A program made the translations under genes and the position numbers. Positions 1 to 11,762 of a stretch of 64,000 nt of DNA are shown here, piece by piece. How positions within the stretch are numbered: position 1 is the first letter of the stretch; every line of letters starts with the position of its first letter. Source of the stretch: Kingdonia uniflora. Its lineage: Eukaryota > Streptophyta > Magnoliopsida > Ranunculales > Circaeasteraceae. Location of the stretch: assembly GCA_014058105.1 (NCBI GenBank), contig JACGCM010001161.1, positions 2,046,001-2,110,000 on the forward strand, written 5' to 3'. Below the pieces are notes generated by a model. That model was not told where the DNA came from, ran no database searches, and saw only the letters and a program-made list of their open reading frames with translations.

Positions 1-458
1 GGAAGGTCGAAGAAGGTCGAAGAAGTTTTATAAATGGAAATATGTCGAAGGTCGAAGAAGCGGTTACTTGTATAGTGATTCGGCTAGGCCAAATTTTTTT
101 GATTTTGAATCTGCGGGTAGACCATGGAACGACCACCTTGTATGAGTATAAGGTAACTGTATGCAGGTTTCAGATGAACCGGCGCTCGAACTAAACCATA
201 ACTATTATAACCCGAGTAAGTAATATTGATTAATCTTCAAATAACCGATGTCTTGTCTTCGATCTGTTACTGAATGCTATGTTCTTTGTTTTGGCGGAAC
301 CCAAGCCCTTATCTACGCCAGACAAGACCAGCCTGTTTGATTGTGTTGCTCAAGATCCGGGTGAGATAAAACAGGTACCCAGTGAGTTGGGTATCCGTAG
401 AGATAAGATGGTAGATTCTGCAACACCCAAAGTTTAGCAAGCTAAGGAGAAACGAGCT

Positions 459-1495
459 ATGGCCGAGGGGAAAACTACCGAGACCGTTGCAGACGTGCTG
501 AGTCCTCTACGTCCTACGCCTCAGACTACCACGCAGACTATTCAGAAGGTCCGAAAGCTAGTGCAACAGAGTTCCTCTATTCTGGGGTTGTGGTCACGGG
601 ACAAGAGATCGCAAAGGCTGTGTCTAGTGGTGTGGAGGGAAAACTCAAAGTGAGCGTATTCCTTCCTGAGGAGGTTGATAAGATCTCTTTGAAGAGAAAA
701 TGGCATAGAGAGGAGGGCAGACACCGAACTAACCCTCATGTCGCGGCCAAAATAAAAGAGTTGGAGCATAAATATTGTCGTATGGCTGGGACGAAGCCGC
801 AGCAGCTCGAAGATGAGTATCTCGAGTATACGTTCGCGGTAGGTATTTAGAAATTATTAATTGATCGGACTAAGAAAAACTGTTATACTGACTCAATTTT
901 ATTTATTTTATTGTACTGGCAGCTCTCAACGCTGTTGAAGGGGACAAGACAATGCTTGGACAAGAGAAGCCAAAAGTTTGGTGCCCTGATTGTAAAGTTC
1001 AAGGCACAATCAGCTCGCATGAAAGAGCTTGAAGCTGAACTATTTTTAGAGAAGGAGAGGAAAGCTGCAGAAGCTACAACGGCTGCAAAAAAGCTTGATG
1101 ATCTGTCGAAGCATGATAAGCTTATGACAGATTCGGTTGTAGCAGCCTTAGTGGAAAGAAACCACTTTATCCAATCCTATTATACCTTTGGAATGAGTGT
1201 GGAAGATGTGGAGCTGGCTCGGAGTGGTAGATATAAGGAGATAGAGCTTTCTTTGGAGTTTGAAGAGGAAGAAATGGCTGATGATATGGTTGCATTGCCT
1301 GAGAAAGTATCAGATCTACCTCCACAAAGTACAGAGCCAGTCCAAGCTACTGAGCAAATATTGGACCCTCTAGTGGAACGTACTGAAATAGTTCCTTTTC
1401 TAGAGCAGACGTTGAAATCTTCCTCTGAGGTAGACATTAGACAGAACCTTAAACCGTTTTGTAATCACCTATCTTATGTTTTACAGCTTGCTTGA
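459..1495 (+). pseudogene. Antisense open frame of the Tat element, N-terminal part with a probable intron
   Basis: Frames at 459-653 and 590-838 overlap out of register, so a frameshift or unseen splice lies near 580. From 590 the frame runs to a GTAGGT donor at 839. An acceptor CAG ends at 922, and the next exon (923-1495) resumes in phase 0, giving a plausible 84-bp intron. The second exon is charged and helical (KELEAELFLEKERK is typical), consistent with a coiled coil. It then has an aromatic patch (QSYYTFGMSVEDVELARSG) and an acidic tail. It lies downstream of pol on the other strand, where antisense frames have been described in some Tat elements (maize Grande1 is the case I recall). 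Function unknown; a captured host exon is the alternative. Confidence 0.5.
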
Positions 1496-1902
1496 TTTGG
1501 ATATGAAGTACTCTGTATAATCGTACTCTTTTTTATTTAGAGTGATATTTAAAATATTTTTTTGTGAATGTTTATATTATAATGAGATATCTGTAATCTG
1601 CGTAAGAGATAGAGCGATTGAGAAAAACAAACTCTGAATTGGAGAGGTCGTTGACTAGAGGGAGGGACTTCGTAGCGTGTATTCAACATGTACTTAATAA
1701 AACTGAATATGAGATAAGGTAATTTAAGTTAAATTCAGAGAAAACTTTTAAAGAGTTATACGATCTGCAATGCAGATATGCTAAGATAAAAATAGAAAGG
1801 GATGAGGTGTTAAGGAAAGAAGAGGAAAGAGGATTATTAGTTTGAAAACCAAAATAATTTACTTGTTTTAATGACCCGAGTGATAAGGCGAGATGTCAGA
1901 GT

Positions 1903-4244
1903 ATGTTAGTTGCTCTGATATTATATTTTGAGGTCGAAGTAGATAGTGAACGAGGGTTAAAAGAAGCTTATATAGAGTTTTTGAAGAAGAAAGGTGTAGT
2001 TCCGGAACCAGCTCGAGTTATGTTTTTAGCTCAAGAAGCACGTTATCATCATAGTTTAGAGGCGAGAAAGTATTCTGCTCGAGCTGGTGTATCTGTTGTA
2101 TGGGGTGATGTAGAACCTTCATCTAATGCGTTTGGCTTTATGTAAGATCGGAAGGCTATGAGAATTGTATTTTTTTTAGGATAAGGAAAGACCAAATAGA
2201 GGCTCAAAAGCAATTAGAGGGTGCATTGAAGGGGTTGCAGGATGATTTATTGCAGCACGTAGAACAAAAAATATCTTTAGCAATACGGTTCTCGAAAGAG
2301 GTGGCTGCTCGAATGAAGGTAGAAGTGGAGGTTAAGGCGTTAGGTGTATTACAAAAAGAAACGCGTCAGCAGTTGTACAAAGTGCAAATGGTATTGAAGG
2401 ATCATCTATATCCGTCGCTAGTAAAAGTCTCTTCTCGAACAGAACATGAGCGTCATATAGACAGTGTTATTGATTTTTATGGAGGAGAACTGTCTAGAGT
2501 TGAGAATAAATTTAGGAAGTTCGTGACGAGATGTGGGAAAGATTTTGATGTAGAGAATGTCAAGGCTGAGAATATGTGGTTTACCAAAGGTGATGGAGAA
2601 ATTGTTGGGTGACAAACCTATTCTGAGGTTGAGGGAACTGTCGTCAGAAGAGGGATAGGAGGAGGTCGAAAGTTTGATACTCCGATCGCGGCGTAAACAA
2701 TGTCAGCAGGAGGTGGTGACTCATTCCACTCCGATAGATGTGCTAGTAACAAATAGAAAGAATTCGAGAGAGAAAGGGCAGCCTTCACATTGCTCGAAGA
2801 ATCAAAGATAGGGTAGTCTCGTTTTATTCATTAACTTGCCCTGCATATGTGTTAGGTCTCTGTATACTATTGCTGATGATAAATGAAATTTGTTTTCTGT
2901 AATGCTGAATGGAACAGCGTACCGATATTACTCAGATACCATGTTCTTAATTTATACTTGTTAACTGTGATATGTAATCTGTTGTTGGTATGATTGAACT
3001 ATTATAAATGTAAACTGTGATGACAGGTAGAAGTGACAACTATTCAAATTCAGTATGACGCGTTATGCATCCAAATTGAACAACTAAACGCTGAGCTAAG
3101 TTCGAGTCAGATCGCACTAAAAGGTATTATTGACTTAGAAGAAAGAACGAAGGTAGAGGTTGTAAAAGAGCAAGACGTAGGAACTCAATTGTCTGAGGAA
3201 TTACAGAAGAAAATGGTAGCTCTAGTCAACGGACTGAGAAAGATAGGGGAGTTAAGGGAAATTATACAAAAAAAAGAGATTGGATTTACAGGTGGTTCGA
3301 GGTATGTGAGCCAGCAGGGAGTGGAGTTAACATCTACCCGAGTTTGAGTCACAGAATTGTTGGCAGATATAGAGGAGGAAAGTAAGAATGTGAAAGACTT
3401 ACAATTCCAAGTGAATTTGCTTGAAGCGGGGATAGCTGATATGCGAGTTCGTGCTCGTAAGTATGAAGTGTTGTGGTCGATGTCTGATTTGGTGGTAAAG
3501 AAATGGAAAAAAGTCTGTGCTAAATAGAACGAAGACATAAAAAAGGATTGGAACAAAATATGCGAGTTGGAGCATACTGTGCAAATGCGGGATCTCGATA
3601 TTTTGGAGCATTTAGCGGAGAACACGAGTTTACGTAATTTGAGCAACAAATTGGAGGCGGATCTGTTGAAGGTTGTGGTAGATCTTGATGAGAAGATGGT
3701 AAATAAACATTACCATGAGGATGAAGTGTAGTGGGCAATGTAGTTGGTTTGCCATATGGACGATTTTATGGCGGTGTTAGAAGGTCGAAATGTAGATGTG
3801 CAGAATGAAAATTGACAAGTGGTGGAACACTGTGATCATTTGAAGGCTACGCTGAAGGAGGTACAGAGTAAACACAGTGATCTGGTTATTTGCAAATAGG
3901 TGAAAAGCGAGTCGGGTGATGTGCACGAGAGGGAGATGACAGCGGTGATTTCGTTCTTTGCATCGGAGTTCAAGAAATTGGAAGTTGAAAGTAAGCTGGC
4001 ATATGATGGTTTAGTTGGCAAAAGATCACAGTGTGAGATGGAGGAAATACGGTCTAAGTATCTAGGCCCCATGGTGGCCAAAATTGGAACTCTTAAACGA
4101 AGTATGGTTAGAGAAGGAATGATAATCGTTATGAGGAGAATGCCAAATTTTATGTTTGAATGGCTGCATAGAGATTGCGTACTTGATGTTGCAGGACCTT
4201 CTAATTTAGGTAATGGTGCAAGCGATAGCTTTAGTGATGAATGA
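1903..4244 (+). pseudogene. Degenerate continuation of the antisense coiled-coil frame
   Basis: Separate open blocks at 1903-2145, 2226-2612, 3033-3347 and 3900-4244 encode Lys/Glu-rich heptad-like sequence with no enzymatic motif. The block at 3033 follows a pyrimidine-poor acceptor-like GATGACAG, and the block at 2226 follows TTTTTTTTAG, so introns are possible. Stops between blocks (for example around 3348, 3525 and 3728) show decay. 4244 is a plausible end of the frame because the non-coding tandem repeat region starts soon after. I see no homology that names a function. Whether the blocks were one protein is inference from shared strand, composition and spacing. Confidence 0.4.
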
Positions 4245-4399
4245 GGTATTAGTGTAATTAGTTGTTATGTATACTAAACAAATATAATAGACAGAGTGTA
4301 CACAAAAATAGTTAAGGATTAGAAAATTATCTATACCAACCATGTGAGGTCCCATGATAATGTAAATTTGAGTTGTGTGATCAATTCGGCTGATGTGGC

Positions 4400-4582
4400 A
4401 AACGATCTACTAATGATCGGTTTGGGCAAAGCATTAAATAATTTGTAATGTATTAGACGATCAGTTTGGCCGAAGCAACAAATGACCTATAACGTATTAG
4501 ACGATCAGCTTGGCTGAAGCAACAAATGAGCTGTAACGTATTAGACAATCAGTTTGGCCAAAGCAACAAACGACCTGTAATC
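4400..4582. repeat. 44-bp tandem repeat between pol and the antisense frame
   Basis: The phrase GTATTAGACGATCAG recurs at about 4450, 4494 and 4538, a constant 44-bp period, each followed by TTGGC-GAAGCAACAAA. A more diverged unit precedes them. The flanking 4245-4864 region otherwise holds no open frame I can support. Confidence 0.85.
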
Positions 4583-4864
4583 TGTATATAGAAGTACTTG
4601 TTGAATATATAAGAAGAAGTACTATAATATAGGGCAATCGAACACAAGTATTTCATTGGTGTAAGATTGATGTACAATGAATGTGTTAGATAGAGTACTG
4701 TATGAAATAGTATAAGGTAATCTGATGTATGAGGATCAAACATAAGTCTTTCATTGATGTAAGATCGTCATACAAGATGATAGATTGATTGAAGAAAAGA
4801 ACACTGTGATAGATTATTATCTTCGATATAACTTTAGTCTCCTTGTGTTCCAAGGATTTGGTAT

Positions 4865-5700
4865 TCATTCTCCATGTTCGATGGCAAGATCATAAAAACC
4901 AAGCCCACTTTTTCCAGCAACGATAAAAGGACATTCCCAATTTTTGGATAATTTTCCAGCATTGACTTCGTTTCTGTGTTTGGGAATCTCTCGTATGACG
5001 AGATCCTTGATTTTGAATTCTCTATGACGAACGCGCTTGTTATAAGATCGAGCTAAAGCTTGGTGGTACCTTCCTAAATTCATGATTGCTCGGTCCCAAG
5101 TTTCCTCGATCCAATTCATATTGTATGCCAACTGGAATTCATTTTCTTCATCTGTCATGGTATGGTCGCAAATGGGAAGATGATACTGAGTGGGGATGAT
5201 GGCTTTTGTACCGTAAGCCAGGAGGAACGGTGTACATCCTTTTGATACCCTAAGTATTGTTCGATAAACCCATAACATATGTGATAGTTCTAGGATCCAA
5301 TTACCTTTTTTTTTCTTTTTGTCAAGCGCTTTTTTATTCCATCCACGATAGTCCGATTAGTGATTTCGACCTGACCATTTCCCTGTGGTAATACGGATTA
5401 GAAGAAGAGTGTATGATGTTGTGCTGATTGAGGAATTTGACTAATTTTGATCCAACGGACTGAGGTTCGCTATCAATTTTGATGAGATGAGGGCAGCCAA
5501 AACGGATGATGATGGTATCCCATATGAATTTGATGACTTCTTCCTCTCGTGTGGGATACAGAGGAACTGCTTCTACCCACTTAGTAAAGTAATCCGTCGA
5601 TACTGATAGATGCTTCCATTTTCCTGGTGTAGTGGGAAATTCTTCTACAAGGTTGAGGGCCCATCTTTTGAATGGCCATACGACGTATGGTCATTCATTA
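4865..5700 (-). pseudogene. Tat integrase, C-terminal part
   Basis: The frame 5278-4865 begins LWVYRT and continues TPFLLAYGTKAIIP, YNKRVRHREFKIKDLV and GKLSKNWECPF. These are the order and spacing of the C-terminal half of Tat integrases (tryptophan-tyrosine motif, YNKRVR, then the GKLxPNWEGPY-like end). The catalytic core lies at about 5280-5700 but is broken by frameshifts. The protein would join retrotransposon cDNA to the chromosome. It is not functional as read. Confidence 0.75.
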
Positions 5701-5734
5701 TCTCAAGATGACCTTACTTGAGGTAAGGTCATCT

Positions 5735-6160
5735 CTAATCGTCCTCATCCTCTTCAACGCCCCCAGTATTGACAAAATTCGAGCTTATGACGTTAATGCT
5801 GGGGGTAGATAATACTTCGATCTTTAGATAACGTGTTTTTGTACCCAAGATTCCTACTAGAGAGTCTGACTGTCGATTTTCCCTATACGGTACATGTTCG
5901 ATAGTAATTCTTCTAAATTTGCTCATTCTGTCGGCTACTGCTGCTGCGTAGTCGACCATCTTTCCGTTCATCTAGAATCTTTCTGTGTAATGGTTGACAA
6001 TAAGTAAAGAATCCGTGTAGACATATAGCTCAGAGACTCTAATTTCAAGAGCCATATCTAGACCATGAATCAGTGCTTCATACTCGGCCTCATTTTTAGT
6101 TGCTCCGAAATTGAGTCTAACTGCCTTTTTGATTATATCATTGGAAGATGTGATCAGCAC
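5735..6160 (-). pseudogene. Additional (archaeal-type) RNase H of the Tat element
   Basis: Two in-frame pieces (6160-5972 and 5971-5735) give GATKNEAEYEALIHGL, then VYTDSLLIVNHY. The E and D residues are spaced as in the second, dual-type RNase H that Tat elements carry after the ordinary one. A TAG replaces a residue at the join near 5971. The fold would degrade RNA in RNA:DNA hybrids. Assignment rests on the NEAEYEAL motif and its position before integrase. Confidence 0.7.
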
Positions 6161-6184
6161 TATTCCGATGCCTGATCATGTAGG

Positions 6185-6709
6185 TCAAGAGGATCCATCA
6201 GTTAAAAGACGCCATCCCTTCGAAGTTATCCAGTCTGACTTTTCTTCGAACTTTTCTTCATGAATATTTGTGTCGTCTTCTTCCCAATCAGGATCTTCTA
6301 CGGGAAAGTCCGTAAGAAAATCTGCTACTGCCTGACCCTTTTCAGAATGTTTTGGTTCAAAACATATGTCATGTTCGCCAAAAGTGACTGACCATTGTTG
6401 TACTCGTCTAGATTTTTCTCGCTTGGATAAGATTTTTTGCAAAAGATAATTAATCACCACTCGAATTGAGTGGGCTTGAAAGTACTATCTCAACTTTTGC
6501 GATGTGTAGACAAGAGCTAAGAGTAGTTTCTCGATCTTGGTATATCGGGATTCTACTGGAGTGAGAGTTTTGCTTATAAAGTAGACAAGTTTCTTTGCTT
6601 TCTCCTCAAGTCGAATGAGAACAGAACTTAATGATTCTTCAGTAACTGCAAGATAAATTGTGAGTTCATCTCCTTCGCCAGGTATACTCATCACTGGCGG
6701 TGAACCCAA
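6185..6709 (-). pseudogene. Ty3/gypsy RNase H and tether of the Tat element
   Basis: Frame 6709-6485 reads LYLAVTEESLSSVLIR-like sequence (LTIYLAVTEESLSSVLIR), then VYFISKTLTPVESRYTKIEK, the N-terminal part of a retroelement RNase H. Frame 6460-6185 continues with RRVQQWSVTFGEHDICFEP and QAVADFL, the usual tether before the second RNase H. A stop separates them at about 6482. Together with 5735-6160 this gives the dual RNase H arrangement of the lineage. Confidence 0.7.
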
Positions 6710-6781
6710 ATAGAGTTTGATTTCATGAAACGCTGCTTCGCACTCTACTGTCCACTCGATCCCAGGATCTTTCTTAACCTT

Positions 6782-7560
6782 TTATTTTGTTGTCCCTTCA
6801 CGCAATAAGTTAAATAACCATCGACAGTGATCTGAAGACTTTGAAACGAAATGGTTTATTGCGGCAATCTTGCCTGCTAACTTCTGGACGTCTTTCTTCA
6901 TTTTTGGAGAAGGCATAGACAATAATGTACGAATACGATCTAGATCAGCCTCAATACCGCACTTGCTGATTAAGTGGCCCAAGAATTTCCCTGACTGAAC
7001 TCCGAACTGACATTAGTCAGGGTTGAGTCTAATCTTGTAGAAACGGAGAATTTCAAAAGTTGTGCATAAATCTGTAATATGGTTCTCCTTCTTAAGACTT
7101 TTACACAATACATCATCAATGTAGACCTCCATTGTCTTTCCAAGGTAGTCTTTGAACATCTGTGTTATCAAGTGCTGGTAAGTGGCTCTAGCGTTCTTGA
7201 GACCGAATGCATGACCTTTAGTAGTATAGGCCATATTTTGAAATGAAAGCTATTTTCTCCTGATCTTCGAGTAGCATATGTATTTGATTGTAGCCTGATG
7301 CGATATCCATCATAGAGAAAATTTTGTGTCCCGAAGTAGAATCGAGCATATTGTTTATGATAGGTAGTGAAAAACTATCCTTCAGAGTATGTTTGTTGAG
7401 GTCTGTGAAATCTACGCACACTCTGATCTTGTCGTTCTTCTTTGGGACCGCGATAATGTTTGAGACCCATTCCGGGTAATTAGCTTTTCAGATGAAGCCG
7501 ACTTCGATGAGTTTGTCGATCTCATTATTGATTTTGTCTTGTAGTCTCGGTACTAAAGTT
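6782..7560 (-). pseudogene. Tat reverse transcriptase
   Basis: Motifs in order on the minus strand: MCVDFTDLNKHTLKDSF (7421 onward), FSMMDIASGYNQIHM, FGLKNARATYQHL (near 7205), the catalytic box VYIDDVL (near 7115), then FLGHLISKCGIEA-like sequence at 6982 and the thumb. YIDD and the D of MMDIASGYNQI are intact. Frame changes near 7218 and 7010 and a stop break the protein. It made the element cDNA. Confidence 0.85.
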
Positions 7561-7829
7561 ATCCATTTTTGCTTGACGGTTTTTGCTTTATCTTTGAAAT
7601 TGAGCTTATGGCAGGCCAGATTTGGATCAATGCCTGGCATTTCGTAGAATGTTCAAGCGAAGACATCATTGTTGTCTTTAAGGAACTGGATGAGTGCATC
7701 GTGCTATGTTGTGGGCAGAAGAGTGTCGATGAATGTTCCATGCTTGTCGCCACTGATTTCGATGTACTATGTAGGTGCGCTGGGCAAATGGTGTCCTGTA
7801 GAGTTTATTGTTATAATTTTTAGTAATGT

Positions 7830-8370
7830 TCCCTGTCTTATTCTGTAATTACTACGTGAGTTGTCGTTCTGTTGATTCTGGTACAATGGTAAGAAAATAT
7901 TTACATGCTTGAGCTAATTTCTGACTTTCTTTGATTTCATAGACATCACCGTTCCATTCAAAACGTAATGCCAAATGATAAGTTGATGGAATAGCGTACA
8001 TATTGTGTGACCAACAATGTCTCATTATCCATAAATTACGGGACTTAATGTTGACGACATAAAAGACGACGTCAAGTATTACCGGTCCTGCCGTGATAGG
8101 AAGTATAATCTTGCCGACCCATTCTTCCTTAGATCTGTTGAATCCACAGATATCAATGTCGCTAGGCTAGACCTTGTAGGCCAGTCCCATTTGATCGATC
8201 GTGCTTTATAATAATAGTTCGATAGTACTGCCGGTGTCTATCATCATCGTGTGAAGCACCATGTTTCACATTTTTAACATAATCACCAAGGCATCATTGT
8301 GAGGAAAGTTGACATGTCGAACGTCGGAGTCATCGAAAGAAATACATGTGCGCTGAAAGCTAAATACTAG
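7830..8370 (-). pseudogene. Tat aspartic protease
   Basis: Around 8270-8230 the minus strand reads MVLHTMMIDTGSTIELLL, an intact DTG active-site motif in the usual setting of retroelement proteases. Flanking sequence (INIKSRNLWIMRH-like, YAIPSTYHLALRF at about 8000) fits the protease-to-RT linker of Tat elements. Several stops are present. It would have cut the polyprotein. The region 8370-8930 upstream is linker with no clear motif. Confidence 0.6.
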
Positions 8371-8932
8371 AAGTAAACGAGCTTTTTTATCTTATATGGA
8401 TAAGTCGTGACATTGGCCGACACGTCTTCTTTTGCTCTTGTTTGATTCTTTGACAATCTGTGTCTTAACGAAGTGGCAGAGTGAAATATTGTATAAGTGA
8501 TTCTCGGTTGCTGGTACTTCAATTTGTATGACTTTTGTAGGATTTTTGTAACTCCCATTCTTGTAGCTCTCAATGTCTACAATGTACTCATGCATCTGTC
8601 CATCTGCAAAGATGTATTCCAATAATCGTTGTAAGGCAAAATAGTATTTTGTCTCATGATGTCGGACCTTGTGGTGAATGCATTATGGCTTGCTCTCAAT
8701 GGGTTGAAGATACTGTGTATTGCGGAAGAATCTATCTTTCTGTAGTATAGGATAAATGTTGGCCATGGTCACGTTCATCTTCGGAAAAAAAAGGTTTTAG
8801 CAAGTTACTCCCCTTTCGAGGTCGTTCGTCGTTGGACTTTGTTCATTTCCTGTCTCCTCCTTGATCTGCTGCATGGTTAAAATCTATATTGGTTGATTAA
8901 TCCTGAGCCGACAATATTAATTTCTGAGGTTT

Positions 8933-10038
8933 CTATCTCTCAGATACCATTCGCTCCAGGTCGATGTATCCGTTGACCTTTTCAATCATGTTTTCTAATG
9001 TTGTCGGCTTGTTTAGGACGAGGTATTCCTTCACTCTGCCATCGACGAGTAAAGCGTTGGGGAAAGCGGAAATATTAATCTTCTGGTCGAGTTGATCTAT
9101 TTTTTGAGCTAACTCCAGGAACTTTTTAGTAAACATCTCGAGCTTCTCTTTTGGCATCTGTTTGAGGCTGAAAATAGAGTATAGATTTTCATCCTTGTCT
9201 CTGTTGTACGAGTAATTTTGGACGAAGAGTTCGCGCAATTGTTTAAAAGTTGTGATGGACCCTTCGGGCAGTGTGTGAAACCACCGTAGGGGTTTGCCTG
9301 TAAGCTGGTAGGAAAGAGTTGGCATAGGATATGGTTGGACGTGGAATGCAGACCTAAAGCATCCTGGAACTCTTGGATGTGCTCCACTGTATCAGTTCTT
9401 TTGTATTTGTGGATCTTCAGAGTGTGGAACCCGGTGAGGACCTCGCCATCTAATAGCTCCTGTGCGATCGGGCTCTTTTGTAATTTTTTGTGGATTCCTT
9501 TAGTCGGAGTCTGAGCTTTGAGCATTTCTTTTATTCGTCTCTCGACATGTTCCTGAGTCATATATTGTCGAGTTGTGGTGGTCGGTCAAGTGACGCGTTA
9601 TTCTCCAAGATTATGGTTGCCACTCCCTTTACTTAAACGTTCTTTTGCTGAGACTCGAACTCGTTGAGGTAGATTATCAGTCTGTCTGACTCCCGCTAGA
9701 CCGCCATCTACTTCATGTTGGATCTCCTAGATCGGGATGGGATCCATTTCCTATTGTTGATGGTTAGATCAAAGCGCACCTCCTGCATGATTGCCTTTCG
9801 GATGAGGCCCTATTATGTCATGAACGAAGATTCACGAGCCTTCAGGTTGCAAGGCTTTGTTCTTTTGGGCGGTGACCTGCTGACCCTGTAGAACCTTCAA
9901 CGCGTCATGTATACTCGCTAGTACTTGCTCTAGAGCTGCACGTCTTTCAATTTCATAATTCAAAGTGGCGCACAGATTTTCCAGTGCGGCGTTCTCTTCT
10001 CCTTGAACGATCGGCGTGTTCTGACCTGGCGGTGACAT
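8933..10038 (-). pseudogene. Tat gag (capsid) remnant
   Basis: The best frame (9325-8933) reads LTGKPLRWFHTLPEGSI, FKQLRELFVQNYS, then LKQMPKEKLEMFTKKFLELAQKI, the A.-WF..LP.-SI..F..L...F signature of Tat gag proteins. A frame change near 9310 joins it to 9561-9330. The short frame 10038-9832, starting MSPPGQNTPIVQGEENAAL just inside the PBS, is the likely N-terminus. It forms the particle shell. Broken by at least two frameshifts. Confidence 0.7.
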
Positions 10039-10090
10039 TTTGAAAGAAGATTATTAGTAGTATTTTAAGATGATGGGTTTGAGAACTTTG

Positions 10091-10110
10091 GTTCCCACAG
10101 ACGGCACCAA
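10091..10110 (-). promoter_or_regulatory. Primer binding site of the Tat element
   Basis: The minus strand reads TTGGTGCCGTCTGTGGGAAC, a sequence characteristic of the start of Tat-lineage internal regions. It lies seven bases inside the LTR end at 10117, which fixes element orientation. Confidence 0.7.
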
Positions 10111-10116
10111 ATATAA

Positions 10117-10765
10117 TGGCCTAATTTCGGAATTCGGACTTAGCCTTTACACCAAAGGTATCTAGAATGCTCAAGAATAGTGAATAGTAATCAACAAGAT
10201 AATTTAGGGTGGAAAACCTCCGAATAGGTTAAAAACCACGATCTCTCTTGAGGATTTTAAGAAAAAGAAGATGATCTTATTGATGTTAGTAACTTATTAC
10301 AATGAGCACTCTGAGTATCTAGAATTTTAGGATAAGGATTCTTCTGTATAGAATTGCCTGTCTATAATCTGTTATCTCTAGTTCTACTTATAGGTCTAAC
10401 AATATGACCGTCTGATGACCTTTAATATTCTTAATGGTAGACATTACAAAGTATATGTAGGATACTCTTTGATCAGATAGTGTAATGTTCTGACCTCTAT
10501 TGCTGTACAACAACTCTATTTATGACTTCACACTTGCATAAATCGAACTGTTGTTGTGGAAGTCAAAAGTGATGTTTCGAACTGAGGAAAGTTGATCATG
10601 TCATCAGTAGTACTTCCTGTATACTGATGAGATCGAGGATGAAGTTTAAGTCTGAGATACGAAATAAGCTTTACAAGACGTTATGTCTTCAGTAGTACTT
10701 CCCGTATGCTGATGAGATCAAGGATGAAGCTTGAGTAAGAGATACGAAATAAGCTATTACAATAA
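10117..10765 (-). repeat. 5' LTR of the Tat element
   Basis: The inner boundary is set by the CA end (TG on plus at 10117-10118) beside the PBS. The outer boundary is uncertain because repeats and another element follow. It holds a direct duplication of about 85 bp: CAGTAGTACTTCC recurs at about 10605 and 10690 with similar sequence after it. Confidence 0.55.
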
Positions 10766-10806
10766 GTGTTGAATGTTGAATGTTGAATGTTAAATGTTGA
10801 ATGCTG
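10766..10806. repeat. TTGAATG heptamer array
   Basis: TGTTGAATGTTGAATGTTGA and its continuation form about six copies of a 7-bp unit, the last diverging to GCTGAATAC. Similar CTGAATG words occur inside the adjacent element at 10841. Confidence 0.75.
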
Positions 10807-10840
10807 AATACAAGATCCAATCTGTTAAAATATAGTCTTA

Positions 10841-11689
10841 GGGGGAGTTTGTTTTTTTGAAGTTAGTAAGTGCTGAATGCTGAATATTGAATAAAATTTT
10901 AAAGTGTCGAATGATTAATGATGAAGTGCTGAATAAGTTATAGTGTTATTTTTCTAAGAAATGTTGAAAGCTGATAAATATCTTAAATTCCCTTGTTATA
11001 AAAGAACACAACTTTGAGCATCACCTCAAAATTGGCAGCACATCTCCTCAATAAAGTACTATGACACCATAAAAGTATATTTGCAATAAAGTACGAGCAT
11101 ACGTCCAGTCTCTCCTAAGTAACGATACCCAACGCCCAACAACACAATTCACAACAAGCCCAAACTTAAAAAACCCTTCTAGAACTTCCCCCAAAACAAC
11201 GTGCAATAATCAAATGAAACCATAACTCTTATAATGATCAAAACCACAAGTTGAGCAACTACAAAGATTATTTCCCTAGTTTGAGCTCAAATTGTCTCAA
11301 CATTTCACAAAGGGAATCATCTATCTCTAATCAAATAAATTCAATTCAAACTTTCATACCCAATTTCAATTTCAAAATTAATTTTACAATGTGTAGAGAG
11401 AGAGAAAAAAAAGCGATGAGAGATTCATGGCAGAGAGAAAGAGAAGTATTATTTCGTTATTTTTCGCGAATTTCTTCGAGGGGTTGGAAATGGAAAAGGA
11501 ATGGCAAAATCGGGATAAAAGAGGGGAGATATATGTTGAATTTTTTTTTAGCATCTCTCAAGTGCTTAATTAGAAATGCTGAAAAAATGATGCTGAATAA
11601 TTTTTCAGCAACAAAAGAAAACATGAAACAAGTTGGGTTTTTTTTTTCTAGATGCTGAAATTTTTTTAAGCAGCAAAACAAGCACCACC
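10841..11689. mobile_element. Non-autonomous PIF/Harbinger-type (Tourist-like) element
   Basis: TTA at 10838-10840 is repeated at 11690-11692, as a 3-bp target duplication. The left end GGGGGAGTTTGTTTTTTTG and the reverse complement of the right end, GGTGGTGCTTGTTTTGCTG, form an imperfect terminal inverted repeat. CTGAATG/TTCAGCA words are frequent near both ends. The 849-bp interior has no transposase motif. The open frame 11251-11658 is low complexity and I do not call it a gene. Confidence 0.6.
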
Positions 11690-11762
11690 TTACTCTCACA
11701 TGAGTACCCCAAGACTCGTACGTCTAAATAAAATATTTGGGGCAACTCATCTAATATATACT

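Larger units (their letters stand above)
1..10765 (-). mobile_element. Tat-lineage Ty3/gypsy LTR retrotransposon, left end outside window
   Basis: Read on the minus strand the order is LTR (about 10765-10117), PBS (10110-10091), gag, protease, reverse transcriptase, two RNase H domains and integrase, ending near 4865. A non-coding stretch with a tandem repeat follows, then a cluster of open frames on the opposite strand. RT-RNase H-integrase order defines Ty3/gypsy; the PBS type, the gag sequence and the extra RNase H are features of the Tat (Ogre/Retand) lineage. Many frameshifts and stops show it is dead. I found no second LTR copy in 1-4864, so the 3' LTR is probably left of the window. 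Confidence 0.8.

Noticed and set aside
1..60. GGTCGAAGAA repeats as a satellite
   Set aside because: Only a few irregular copies are visible at the window edge.
11251..11658. 135-codon open frame inside the element at 10841
   Set aside because: Low-complexity, no motif, and lies in a non-coding DNA element.
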